A DNA stretch of 64,000 nt from V1-33 sp964523105 (GTDB lineage: Bacteria; Verrucomicrobiota; Verrucomicrobiia; Verrucomicrobiales; V1-33): assembly GCA_964523105.1 (NCBI GenBank), contig CAZFZN010000002.1, positions 62,001 through 126,000 on the forward strand. Direction: 5' to 3'. Below, piece by piece: positions 18,701 through 27,300 of this stretch (within the stretch, counting starts at the first letter, position 1; every line of letters starts with the position of its first letter). Position numbers and translations under genes: made by a program. Below the pieces are notes generated by a model that worked only from the letters and a program-made list of their open reading frames with translations, ran no database searches and was not told where the DNA came from.

Positions 18701-19582
18701 CGCCGGGAAGACCCACTTGCGCGGTACCAGCAGATCATCTGTCAGGGACCACCCGAGCAGGTTCACCGGCGAGGCCCCGGAATTGTGCAGCTCGATCCAG
18801 CCGGAGAGATCCCAGTTTCCGTCGCGCGTGCCATCGGTGTCGCTGCCGGGCATGACCACCGCGCCGCCGTTGCGCGCGAGGAATTCGGTGATGACCACGC
18901 TGCCCTGCGCCGCTGCAAGGGTGCAGCTCCAGCCGGTGCCGGTGAATCCATTGCCGCTCGCGTCCGCGATTCCGTGCCCCGCATTCCATGTGAAATCGAC
19001 CGCGCCCGGGGCTGGCTGGGCGAAGGTGAACACATAAGGCCCGGCCGCATCGCCCGCCACGGTGGCGGCAGGCGCGCCGTTGATGCGAAGATCGGCGGCA
19101 TCCACTCCCGAAACGGATTCGCTGAAAAATACCGTCGCTTCCGTCAGCGCCGCGACGGTGGAGCCGGACGTGGGGAACACGGCCGCGAGTTCCTGACCCG
19201 CCACGCTGGAGCGCAGGACGCCAAGGTCCGGAGCGACCGTATCCACCAGCGTGTAACTCCATCCCGCGGGAGTAACGAATTCACCGGTGCCCAGTCCGCC
19301 GATGCTCTGATCCACATCCCAGCCGATCGAGACGCCGCCCGCCGGCGGTTGGGGAAAGCTGAACACGTACGGTCCGGCACCGCTGCCCGTGACGGAAGTC
19401 ACGGGCGAGCCGTTCACGCCGATGTCCGAAGCCGACACACCGGTCACGGGCTCGCTGAAAGTGATACTGACGCTGGTGAGGGAAGCGACACTGGAACCAG
19501 GCGCCGGTGCAATGACGGACACGGAAGGCGCGGCGGACAGCGCGCCGGCGCAGGCCGCGAGCAGGAGGAGGGGGGCTTTCAT
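12767..19582 (-). CDS. Giant secreted protein with CotH-kinase-like and six lamin-tail domains
   Basis: About 2271 residues. Start at 19582 gives a clean signal peptide (MKAPLLLLAACAGALSA). Domains in order, by residue: two SwmB/Big-like repeats (20-210, each with a GPYVFxF core); a lamin-tail domain (225-330); a chitobiase-type C-terminal domain (424-490); a CotH-like kinase region (600-930; GIDLHGNASRDPF, LILRGDFGGSWMH, the MEDEGQ loop and VLPWDMENL); a second chitobiase-type domain (1140-1198); five more lamin-tail domains starting near 1342, 1502, 1629, 1762 and 1920, each opening with a xxIxEI/NE motif; an Ig-like domain (2065-2144); and a DSDGDGISNG calcium loop near 2160. It has no sorting signal of PEP-CTERM type. 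Such lamin-tail/CotH proteins are typical of PVC and Bacteroidota surfaces; the role of the CotH domain there is unknown. Confidence 0.88.
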   Translation of the reverse strand: MKAPLLLLAACAGALSAAPSVSVIAPAPGSSVASLTSVSITFSEPVTGVSASDIGVNGSPVTSVTGSGAGPYVFSFPQPPAGGVSIGWDVDQSIGGLGTGEFVTPAGWSYTLVDTVAPDLGVLRSSVAGQELAAVFPTSGSTVAALTEATVFFSESVSGVDAADLRINGAPAATVAGDAAGPYVFTFAQPAPGAVDFTWNAGHGIADASGNGFTGTGWSCTLAAAQGSVVITEFLARNGGAVVMPGSDTDGTRDGNWDLSGWIELHNSGASPVNLLGWSLTDDLLVPRKWVFPARTLAAGARLIVFASEKDRKPGSGNLHTNFALSENGGTVALFAPDAPAAAPASNWENYPPQRYDYSYGAQSTDGQPRYFSPPTVAQGSYTLPTSDGVAGTVPPVPAGIINGTSPLNGVTPDPHASVARGFFSEPFSVILSCADAAATVRYTLDGSPPVAASTAYTSPLQITGTTVLRMAAFSPDKIPGRTLTHTYVFPSQVVTSQPSPPYDNPARTNDNTNPQPPAPGGVPLPIAWGVNTTFTTAQTLPGFPTGTAAGANNLNAGQIPADYGMDPKVWADPVKYNDQGAVDPVNGVTNRERIERCLRTLPALSVVMKSTDMFGTYPNGQDSAAVAGNPNAPLYPNSRASVETDMTKPCSMELLDPAGGTVFTVDCGIDLHGNASRDPFKNPKHGFTIRFRGKYGSGKLEANLFPDSPVREWDKLILRGDFGGSWMHQNGADTLSAGSDSSQRPRGIRIREAFCKHTFRDMGGRVASHHRHVNLFINGVCWGSYELMEDEGQDFGASYLGGDKDDYDVNDQGKLKSGTWNAWSAMKSLLGWTGGTPTTDRLTAPTTAVFQSAFTNTQYEQLRAMLDLPWFQDYMIHHMYFGHRDWATSASDAGAYMKNVYFIRRNDGVFKVLPWDMENLMWHPSEDRVTEMTTFSASPVLRPPAAIHPRAKTNAEYRTEFADRAWRHLLKPGGALTPPQMAARLDHWTGIVGPDAICLESARWGDYRYKVHAYTSGTVTQVYTWNGVWHDNATPVQFDGAWASGVQRFNTGRSSPAQLGAFNSSMANAWYDEIRRLQTTYYPVRANTVLAQFRNNGLYPFLNAPELRRNDDNTLLGDAQLTSGTQVKLVMPAAGTGSSSGDIFYTLDGTDPRPPYDQSGTPRAGALAYSGPVTVTQPVILKARARAAPASFPSKAPVRAASTAAVAVSYNATGGASGRGQMTSAPLVLDGLTLAAGDRILLKNQGAGAQNGIWEVSTPGAGTTGIWDRAADWDADGEVSGGTWIRVESGTANTGTVWRVINPAAITVGGATGTAIVFSSQQFSPWSALVEVRLNTGVPLPTVVISEINYNPRNSQGGSDSEFVEFFNYGTLPVDMTSWSMDGVEFIFPAGTVLQPGQRIVIASNNNPVTFASQYPGVVVLGYFGGGLDNGGERLSLLDSDGRVVCSVEYDDEGAWPAGADNGGSSLELLNPSGDLQSAANWRASTVLKGTPGSANSLPPAGVLISEFFAAGGAGTIGGTPAVDFVELHNPGASTADVTGWTLNGLPLGATSLAAGQRLVITFPAMPLARSHGEIMLYNAAAAVVDGVRYGPQSTTASFHRTGSTWTLGPPGPGVAGSPLPTGSPASLVFNEIMANPGSGEDDWLELYNSDAVHPVVLTGLVFEVGGNRFAVTAPAVIPAGSWLRLWCSPGGRRGDNLNLSLPAAGAEIAIRDAAWNAVETLSFGAQQEGVTQGLIGAAGPLVTLDYPSPGLENLLLPADRPQLNEVLVHNENGDNAPWARRSAWVEIKNPAAGGIDLAGWSLRSVGAAPAQWTFPSAPLAAGGVLAVWCDDATPASAAPSAHLNSGLQLSNTSFAGFNSDIWGLELLHPAGHIMDRVTWGHQVPDRSIGRAGGGAWTLLAAPTRGLANSAAAALAPAAGVKINEWSAVPGGANYEEFLELYNPGAQPVSLGGLWLGDEPSESGRRKWQLPALSFLAPLGFNAYYNTSGGETVPSHFHFDIAAGGEYLRLSLDDAAVTAVDAVSFGAAASPGNSQGRSPDGSAVIDSLAPSPGRSNNADAALPSLTAWPFGRAVPAGQPVQLEAAGSNAVSIQWHKDGVPVPGADDFILTIDPVTASSEGDYTVALTNAAGIVTSPPAHLTVLYNWDAYAAQYGLASLSADSDGDGISNGTEFLAGTEPLARTPLTAGVLGGHETSGGTAWLTLEYTVSRRAAFSSQTGQRSSDLSLWNDATDTLTEILATQPNGDQRVKMKFPWLPGDAREFVRLQLVP

Positions 19583-19663
19583 GGGGTGCGGGGGGAAAGA
19601 ATCACCCGCCGCGTCGCCGGAGATTGAACCAAAAGGGAATCCCCCGCCGGCACACGCGGCCGG

Positions 19664-19698
19664 ATACAAAAAAACCGGGGCGGTGCCGCCCCGGTTTT
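19664..19698 (-). terminator. Strong intrinsic terminator of the PEP-CTERM gene
   Basis: A perfect 13-bp stem (AAAACCGGGGCGG, 19671-19683) with a 2-base loop pairs with 19686-19698. Read on the minus strand it is followed by seven U residues. It lies 17 bp past the stop of the PEP-CTERM gene and 82 bp before the giant surface gene, so it insulates the latter. Confidence 0.9.
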
Positions 19699-19714
19699 CG
19701 CGAAGAATTTGAAA

Positions 19715-20656
19715 TCAGGCGCGGCGGCGGCGCAGCAGCGCGATGCCGGCGAGTGCCGCCAGGGCGGCCGTGCCGGGCTCCGGCACGAAGGGCGTCACAT
19801 CCCCCCACGTGGTCCCGATGCGAATCTCATCCAGATTCATGATGCCTGCACCGTTGGCGGCGTTCAGGTTGCCCCCGAACGGACGAAGCCGGGCGAAGTC
19901 GGTCATGGTGGAGAAGATGTCGCGCGTGTCGATAATGATGGCGCTGGGAGACCCCGGCTCGGCGTCCAGCGAGGGATTGATGTAGAGTGTGGAACGGTCG
20001 TTCACTCCGCCGAGTTCCGGCGGGTTGATGTCGATGCGCAGCACCACGAAAGCGGAACTTTGAATGTTGGTGCTGCTGTAGTGTGCATTGGTCGCGTCTC
20101 CCACCTGACCATTGGCGCCGTTGCCGTTGGTGAAATGTCCCCAGCGATATTCTCCGCCAAATCCACCCGCCGGTGTGTTGGTGCCGTGACCCACGGAGAC
20201 GCGCTCGCCCGTCACTCCACCGCCGGATGCCGGGGCGAAGAGCGCGAGATTGATGGCACGCGAATCAAGGGTGGTGCCGGCAAAGCTGGGAACTTTCTGA
20301 CCCAGGAAGGAAATGTACATCGTAGTCGCACTGCCGTAGTCCAGCTGTGACGTATCGATCGTGCGGAAGTTCACGGCGGTTCCCGCTGAGGAGCCGTCCA
20401 TCTGGGCCATGTTGCCGGAAGTGATCAGGGTGCGTCCGCCGCCGTCGGTATATCCCAGCGAGGAGGCGAGGATTTCCCCGTTGTTGGCGACGGTGTCCCA
20501 TCCGCCGGAGAAGCCGGTGCCTCCGTTTTGAGAACCGAGGCCATTGGCGGCGATCGGATAATCAAATCCTTCGTAAGCGTAGAGCGTGGCATGCGAGCGG
20601 TCAGCGGCGGACAGCAGCGCGGCGAAGGGGAGCAGCTTGAGGAGGTGCTTTTTCAT
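19715..20656 (-). CDS. PEP-CTERM exported protein
   Basis: A 313-residue exported protein. The start at 20656 (MKKHLLKLL) opens a signal peptide ending near SHA; the open frame continues far upstream but only as antisense of another gene. The body is a beta-rich, Gly/Asn/Thr-rich domain (YEGFDYP... resembling LamG-like PEP-CTERM proteins). The C-terminus is a textbook PEP-CTERM sorting tag: VPEPGT, a hydrophobic helix, then LLRRRRA. Such tags are recognised by exosortase (EpsH), which is not in this window. A strong terminator follows the stop. Function of the mature domain unknown. Confidence 0.85.
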   Translation of the reverse strand: MKKHLLKLLPFAALLSAADRSHATLYAYEGFDYPIAANGLGSQNGGTGFSGGWDTVANNGEILASSLGYTDGGGRTLITSGNMAQMDGSSAGTAVNFRTIDTSQLDYGSATTMYISFLGQKVPSFAGTTLDSRAINLALFAPASGGGVTGERVSVGHGTNTPAGGFGGEYRWGHFTNGNGANGQVGDATNAHYSSTNIQSSAFVVLRIDINPPELGGVNDRSTLYINPSLDAEPGSPSAIIIDTRDIFSTMTDFARLRPFGGNLNAANGAGIMNLDEIRIGTTWGDVTPFVPEPGTAALAALAGIALLRRRRA

Positions 20657-20974
20657 GGGTGTTATGGTTGGATGCAGGTGCTCCTGCGACGGGGTGGCCG
20701 CAGGAATTAATTTTTGGTTTATGCAACTGTCGAATTTGTCACAAGTCTTTTTTGCGCTCCGACAAATAAAATTCCGGCTCCTGCGAAACGCCGCGACCCT
20801 GCTTCCCGGCGGGGAACGACGGTTAGGGATCGATGGAATCCGGTGCCGGCCACGCAGGACCGCCGCCTGGAGAATCCGCGGAGGTTTCGCCAGCCCGTCC
20901 GCGCAGCCGCCCTGCGACAGACCTGCACGCTTTTCTTGCATCGCAGCCGCGTCCCGTATTAGCCTCCCGGGAAT
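20657..20974. other. 318-bp divergent intergenic region
   Basis: Lies between the divergent PEP-CTERM gene and a membrane-anchored helical gene. An AT-rich patch at about 20705-20775 is the only strong composition change and probably holds the PEP-CTERM promoter (on the minus strand, TTGTGA about 15 bases before CATAAA, a poor match). A CCTGCG/CGCAGG stem (20683-20704) lies in the presumed PEP-CTERM leader. The rest is GC-rich; I see no RNA gene or open frame there. Confidence 0.45.
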
Positions 20975-22858
20975 ATGTCCTATCACCGCCCCCGGCATCT
21001 CCCCACGAGGCAGGCTCCTCCGGATCGCTTTGCGCTGCCGTTCCGGCTGTTGTCGGCGCTGCTCGGACTGACCCTGGGATTTCTGGGCGGCCAGTTCCTG
21101 GCGAATCCGATGAAGGCCGACCTTGTTCCGCAGAAGAAGCAGGTCAACACGGCCGCGGGAATTCCGCCGGTGGGAGCGCCGCTGCACGACCGGGTCGCGG
21201 CGGCGCCGCGCATGGACGAAGACGCGCTCGCGGGCGTGCTCGCGGCGGTGCAGGAGCACTGGACCAGTCACCGCACCGGGCCGGGAGCCGCACAGGAGGC
21301 CATGTTCCATCTGCGCATGATCTTCTCGCGCTGGACGGATCTCAGCGGCAGCCGCGCACTGCAGGCAGCCCTGACACTCAAGGACAGCAGCCTGAGCGAT
21401 CTCGCGCTGGAGGCGCTCATGGGCGAGTGGGGACTGCGCGACCCGTTGTCGGCCTCGCAAAGCCTCACCCTCATTCCGTGGAGCGCCGCCCAATGGCGGG
21501 CGGCACTCGCGCTCGTGCGCAGCAGCGTGAAGCGCAGCCCCGCGGAGGGACTCACCATCGCCACCCGGCTCATCGCCGGAACGACCTACCTGCGCCGCGG
21601 CGCCGCAGCGGCGGAGTGGATGCGGTTCAACGCGCTCAATGCCCTGCGCCACCTCGCCGACGAGCAGGGCATGGCCGCCACCGTCCCGGCCGGCTTCGCG
21701 CTCGGCCGGTGGTTCACCGAGGATCCCGCCGGGTTTCTCGTGTGGCACCGCAAGGACATGCAGGGCCGTCCCCTGCCCCTGCTGCGATTCGCCGAAGGCA
21801 CCATCACACCCGCGGCCCTGGCAAGACTCGGTGCGGTCCTGACCAAAGAACACGGCTCGCTGGAGGCCGGCCTGAAATGGCTGCACGCGGCCGCCGGCAC
21901 GGCATCCCAGCCGTTCATCCTCGCCCTCTCACCCGCCGCGACGGCCATGGATTTGGAAATGCAGTCGTGGATGACCGGACGTCAGTCCCTGCCTCCCGCC
22001 TCCACCGCGCTCGGCTGGCTGCCGCGGCAGCAGCACGCGGAAAATCTCGAAGCCCTTCTCCCGCGGCTCGGCATTCCCGACCCTCCCGCCGCCCTCCGCA
22101 TGCTCGCGGCCATGCCGGACGGCGACAATCCCGCGGCCCTCGTTCCCGCCGTCGTCGGGTGGTGGCTCGAACAGGCCCCGGCCACCGCTTCGGCGCAAAT
22201 TTTCGCCGCCGACCTCAATCACCCGGTCGGGAAAGCCGCCGCCTCCGCCGCGGTGGACGGCCTCATCACCTCCGATCCGCTGCTCGCCCTCGACAGCCTC
22301 GCCAAACTCCCGCTCGCCGCGGATGACATCGCCGCGCACCGCGCCACCGCCTTTCATCAGCTCTCCCTCTCGCGCCCGGAGGCGATGCTGCAGTGGGTCA
22401 CGGCGCACCCTGACGTTTCTGTGCCGCAGCCCGCCGTGATCGCCGCGGTGAAAAATCTCGCCGCCTCCGACGGCCTCCGCGCCCGGGAATGGGTGGAGCA
22501 ATCCGCGCCGGCGGAACTGCGCCCGCTGCTCACCGGCGCCATCTTCGAACTCCGCCTGCGCCAGGACCGAGACGAAGCGCTCGCCTTCCTCGACTCCCTG
22601 CCCGCCGGCCCCGAGCGCGACGGCGTGATCGCCGCCCTCACCGGCGCGGACATCGAACTCAGCCGGCGCGACCGCTTCTTCGCCGGCAATCTGCTCCCTG
22701 ACACGTTTGGCCGCGCCCTGCAGACCAGTTCCGGCGAGGCCCGGCTCAAGATGCTGCGCGAGCTCATCGCCGCCATGCGGGACACCGGCGTCGCCACCGC
22801 GGACGCGATGAATCACCCGAAACTCCTCCCCGCCGACCGCACGGCACTGCAGCGTTAG
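20975..22858 (+). CDS. Membrane-anchored helical-repeat protein, function unknown
   Basis: A 627-residue protein with one N-terminal transmembrane helix (about residues 24-42, LSALLGLTLGFLGGQFLANP) and a large, presumably periplasmic, all-helical domain rich in Ala and Leu. The body shows loosely repeated units of 35-45 residues with a W/DPxxAxxW flavour (RDPLSASQSL, EDPAGFLVWH, SDPLLALDSL), resembling TPR/Sel1-like solenoids. No catalytic motif. The next gene, 27 bp downstream, has the same architecture, so the two are probably an operon and perhaps distant paralogues. I do not recognise a named family. Confidence 0.6.
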   Translation: MSYHRPRHLPTRQAPPDRFALPFRLLSALLGLTLGFLGGQFLANPMKADLVPQKKQVNTAAGIPPVGAPLHDRVAAAPRMDEDALAGVLAAVQEHWTSHRTGPGAAQEAMFHLRMIFSRWTDLSGSRALQAALTLKDSSLSDLALEALMGEWGLRDPLSASQSLTLIPWSAAQWRAALALVRSSVKRSPAEGLTIATRLIAGTTYLRRGAAAAEWMRFNALNALRHLADEQGMAATVPAGFALGRWFTEDPAGFLVWHRKDMQGRPLPLLRFAEGTITPAALARLGAVLTKEHGSLEAGLKWLHAAAGTASQPFILALSPAATAMDLEMQSWMTGRQSLPPASTALGWLPRQQHAENLEALLPRLGIPDPPAALRMLAAMPDGDNPAALVPAVVGWWLEQAPATASAQIFAADLNHPVGKAAASAAVDGLITSDPLLALDSLAKLPLAADDIAAHRATAFHQLSLSRPEAMLQWVTAHPDVSVPQPAVIAAVKNLAASDGLRAREWVEQSAPAELRPLLTGAIFELRLRQDRDEALAFLDSLPAGPERDGVIAALTGADIELSRRDRFFAGNLLPDTFGRALQTSSGEARLKMLRELIAAMRDTGVATADAMNHPKLLPADRTALQR

Positions 22859-22885
22859 GCTGCTTCACCATTCTCCACCGCCGCC

Positions 22886-24343
22886 ATGCCCTCACAACAG
22901 TCAGGCTCACTCATCAATCTCCTGCTCTTCGCCTCGCTCGGAACCGCCGGCTGGTTCACCGCCGCGTGGATCAAACCCGCGCGCTCCGCGCGGGAGTCCG
23001 CCGGAGACACGCCGCAGCCCGCGGGCGAGGTCTCGGCATCCGGCTCCGCATCCCAGCCCGGCGTGTTCGCCGCCGACGGCCGCCGCATTCTTTCCGGCGC
23101 CGCCGACGCAGCGGATGCGTTCGACCAGTTCGTCGTCCGCTATGGCGCCGGCAGTGTGGAACTCACCGCGCTCGCCGCGCCCTTCGTGGACCGGTGGGTC
23201 GAGCGCGATCCCGCCAACGCCGCCAAAGACGCCGTCCCCCGCATGCTGCATGCCGCCCCGGAACTCCTGCCGCGCCTCTTTTCCCGGCTCGGCGCCGTCA
23301 CTTCCCTGCCGGTCGAATCGCTCCTCCCCGCACTGCCCCAGGGACCCGTTCGCGCCGAATGCCTCACCGCGCTGGCCGCCTCGCGGGGACAGGCGGGACT
23401 CGAACTGCCCGCCGCGGTGGCCGAACTGCCCCGCAGCGAGCGCAGCCTGATGCACCGCGAATGGCACCGCGCCCGCACCACCGCCGGTCAGGGCAAGGCC
23501 GACAATCGCGCCGAATCCCTGACAGATCCCGACGACAAAGCCGCCGCCCTTTCCGGCGCGCTTTTCGCAAGGGCTGCGCTCGAGCCCGAACTCACCCTGC
23601 GGGAGTCGATGAACCGCTATGATTTCAACTCCATCGCCGCAGCGGCCTTTAGCGCATGGATTCCCCGCGACGCCGCCTCCGCATGGAATTTCGCCGCTTC
23701 GCTCAAGGACGATCCGCGCCTGCCGGCCATCGCCGCCCACATGCTCGCGGTGGAGTCGAAACGCCGCCGCTTCAGCGACAATCTCCAGGAAATGACCTCG
23801 CTGCTGAACCGGCTCTTCCCTGCCGGACTGCCCGCGGAACCGCTCGCAGCTTTCATCCCGCCGCTCACGGCGGAAAGTTCCGTCGCCGCGCAGAAATTCA
23901 CCGACTCGATGGACGGCGAAGCGCGCCGCGTCGCCACGGTCATTCTCTTCGATGCCCTCTGCAAATACGATCCTCCCACCGCATGGCGCCTGACCTCCGC
24001 GGAAGTCCTGCGCCAGGGCGCCCGTGACAACCGCACCACGCACTCGTGGATCAGCGCCACCGAACGCCTCCACGCCACACCGCAGCAGCGCCTCGCGGCC
24101 GGATTTCCCGACCTCGCCGACATGATTCAGCTCGGCGCCTCATGGCTCGCGCAGGATCCGCCCGCCGCCATCACCGCCTACTGCGCCCACAGCGTGCCCG
24201 GTCTGCTCCAGCGCATGATCGTCGAAACCGCCGTCAGCCCGTTCGGCGCCGCCCTGTCCCCGCCGGAACTGATGGTCTGGGCCAAAGAGCAGCCTGACAA
24301 CATCCTGCACACCATCGAAGGCATCATTCCCGGAGCGAAATAG
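22886..24343 (+). CDS. Second membrane-anchored helical-repeat protein
   Basis: A 485-residue protein with one N-terminal transmembrane segment (about residues 9-28), a short Pro/Ala/Ser linker, then an alpha-helical domain with repeated RDAASAWNFAAS-type and DPPAAITAYC-type units like those of the gene just upstream. No enzymatic motif. The 27-bp spacing and shared layout argue for an operon with 20975-22858 and for a joint scaffold or assembly role in the envelope. It meets the large minus-strand cytochrome gene tail to tail with 3 bp between stops. Confidence 0.6.
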   Translation: MPSQQSGSLINLLLFASLGTAGWFTAAWIKPARSARESAGDTPQPAGEVSASGSASQPGVFAADGRRILSGAADAADAFDQFVVRYGAGSVELTALAAPFVDRWVERDPANAAKDAVPRMLHAAPELLPRLFSRLGAVTSLPVESLLPALPQGPVRAECLTALAASRGQAGLELPAAVAELPRSERSLMHREWHRARTTAGQGKADNRAESLTDPDDKAAALSGALFARAALEPELTLRESMNRYDFNSIAAAAFSAWIPRDAASAWNFAASLKDDPRLPAIAAHMLAVESKRRRFSDNLQEMTSLLNRLFPAGLPAEPLAAFIPPLTAESSVAAQKFTDSMDGEARRVATVILFDALCKYDPPTAWRLTSAEVLRQGARDNRTTHSWISATERLHATPQQRLAAGFPDLADMIQLGASWLAQDPPAAITAYCAHSVPGLLQRMIVETAVSPFGAALSPPELMVWAKEQPDNILHTIEGIIPGAK

Positions 24344-24346
24344 CGC

Positions 24347-27300
24347 TCACGGCTGGAACCGGTGAATCGTGCCGTGCAGCACGCGCTCGAAGCCTTCGCC
24401 GGCGATCCGGAGTTCATAACACTGCACGGGCGCCAGTTCAGGCACGATGACCTTCACGGAATGGCCGGCCCGGCGCACCGCGTCAATCGTCAGGGTCCGC
24501 TCCCCGATGTGAGCCGAACCGTAGCCGGCGCTGCGTTTCAGCGACCAGACTTTCAGCGAGCACTTCGCGGCATCCAGCGGTGGCGGCGGATCACTGAAAA
24601 CCACCTCCAGTTCGCCTGCCCTCGCATGAATCTCCACGGGAACATGGGCCGGCTTGTCCGTCCGCCGGATGCGATAGAATCCTCCCGGTGCCGTCGCATT
24701 CCCCGCCCACGCGAACATGCCGCAGGCATACAGCGCGCCGTCCGCGCCGAAACGCCCGCGCTGCACACCGCTGGGAAACGCCGGCAGCGGCAGCGCGCAC
24801 ACCGCCCCCTGCCAGACGCCGTCCACCTGCTCGTGCGGCACGGCGAAGACTTTGCCGGTGCCGTAGCTCAGATTCAGCAGCGTGCCGCCGAGTGAACCCC
24901 ACGCGTCCTTCGGAACCCACAGCAGTTCCGCGGGGCTGCGGTCCATATTGTTCGTGATCCACACCAGCGGCGGCTGCATCGCGGAATCGCTCGTGTCGGT
25001 GACGTCTGTATAGCCAAAGATGTTGCCGTAGAAGCCACCGGGCGTGACGCGGTTGATGCGATTCTTGGGCGTCCAGTGACCTTCCTGGTCGGTCACGAAG
25101 AAACTGCCGTCGTCGTTGAGGCAAACGCCGTTCGCGGCGCGAAAACCGGTGGCCAGAATGTCCGTGCGCGCGCCGTCCGCGCTCACGCGCAGCAGCGTGC
25201 CGTGATGCGGCACGAGTGCGGTGAGTGCGTGGCGCGCGGACTTGGCGTAGTAGAAATTACCCGCGGCGTCCGTCTGCAGCCCCATGGCGAATTCGTGGAA
25301 GTGCTCGGTGACCTGCGAGTCGTTGTTAAAGCAGGCCACGAAGTCCGTCTCGCCATCGCCATTCAGGTCATCGAGCCGGGCAATCTGATCACGGCAGGTG
25401 ATGAACAATTCGTTTCCGCGAAACTTCACGCCGAGCGGCTGGAATAGTCCCGCGGCCATGCGCCGCCAGCGCAGTTTGGATTCTGTCAGGCCGTCCACGC
25501 GCCACACGTCGCCATTCCACATCGCGACCACGGCACTCTTTCCGTCCGGCGTGAAATCGAACCCGCCGGGACGCAGCCATGCCTTCCACGGATTCGATTC
25601 CGGCAGCGCCAGCGTGTCGGCCGCGAATGGACCATCGTCCGCGCCGCGCTGCACTTCGGTTTCGATCACTTGCGGCCAGCGCGTCGGGCCGCCTTTCGTC
25701 AGCGGCGCGAGATCGAGCGGCGAGTTTTCCGCTGCCGTCAGCGCCGCGAGATTCGCCGCCTCCAGTTTGCTGAGATAAACGCGCAGCATCCGCGCCGGAC
25801 CAGGCGCGAGGTGCAGCACGGCGAATCCCTTCTCGCGGGAGAACCGGGCGTCGCCTTTCACATGAACATTCAATCCCGGATCGTCCGCACTGAGGCGCAG
25901 CGTCAAAGGCTTCTTCACCTCACCGGTGTTCAGCGTGCGGTAAAACACCGGCGTCGTGCCGTAGTCGAGCCAGCCCGGCGAATCCAGGACCGTTGTGTCG
26001 CCGATGGTGTAACTAAGGACCACGCGCGAGCCGTGCAGATAAGCCCCGCGATACTGCGCCCAATCGCGCGGCAGCGGACCGTAGGGTTTGCCGGCGCGAT
26101 CCGTCGGCCGCGGATCGTCCCACATGCCGGTGTCAGGATGCGCCCAGCCAGGACCAGGTGGATTCAGCACCTGCCGCGCGCCGGTCAGGCTCGTGTGCGT
26201 GCCGTGACTGCCGTCAAAGGCAATGCCGCGCCAGTCCACAAACTCGCCCGTCGTGGCCGACGCCATGCGCATCGTGTCATGATCGTAAGTCATCCACGCG
26301 CGACCTTTGGTCACACCTCCCGGGCCGGCGTCGAGACGAATCGCGATGCCCTTCTGCGCGATGTTATTCTCTGCCGCCTGCAAGGTCCAGAAGAGCGCCG
26401 GTCCCAGTTCCATCTGCACATACGGCGGCGGCGAAGTGTCCGCTTTCTCCGCCTCCACCTTCACCAGACCGCGCGGCAGTTCATCCAAACAGGCCGGCGT
26501 CAGCGCGGTGTATTGAGAAGGATTGTGCGGACGCAGAAACGTCTCGCGGATGTAGTGGATGACGGCGTACTTCTGCTCCGTGGTGTATTGCGGCTGCGGC
26601 ACCATCTGGCCGAAGCCTTTGGTCAGGGTGAGCCACATGGAATGCGGGTCGCTGCCGTTCTTGAACGCGCCCTCACTGAACCGCAGCGCCGTCGGCAGCG
26701 AGCCCGGCTGCTCCTTCGTGCCGTGACACACCACGCAGAGCGTGCTGTAAATCTTCGCGCCCTCCGCCAGCGCCTTGTCATTCCACGCCCGCACGATCTC
26801 CGCATGATCCGCGCGCTCCAGCGGCTGCACCCACGCCTCTTTCACCGCGCCTTCGATCACCGGCTTCGTCTCCGCCGCCGGCTGCCATGAGAAGTCCGGC
26901 GTATTCGCCGCGCCTGCACCGTCTTTGAAAATCGATTTCACCTCCGCGTCATCGAGTGCCCGCTGCCAGAGACGCACGTCCGCGATGCTGCCTTTGAAAT
27001 CACCGGCAAAATCCGGTGCGGCGCGTCCCGTTTTCAATACGTGGTCCTTCACGTCAGGGCGGGTGAATTCATTCTTCTGCGCCGCGCGCTTTCCATCCAC
27101 CCACAGCCGCGCGTGACCGTCCTTTACCGTCAGCACGACCGAGTGAGGCAGTCCGTCGTTCACCGCCGGCCCGCCGCTCAGCGCGCCGAGCCAGCCGATG
27201 TCATAGACCACGCGCCCGCCGCGAACAAAGAGCGCTTTCGCATCCGGCGACCATTTGTCATTGGGCGCGCACTTTGATACCAGCGTCCCGCCGTCCTTCG

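Noticed and set aside
20657..21886. Upstream extension of the PEP-CTERM frame
   Set aside because: The extra 410 codons are antisense of the membrane-anchored helical gene; the signal peptide starts at 20656.
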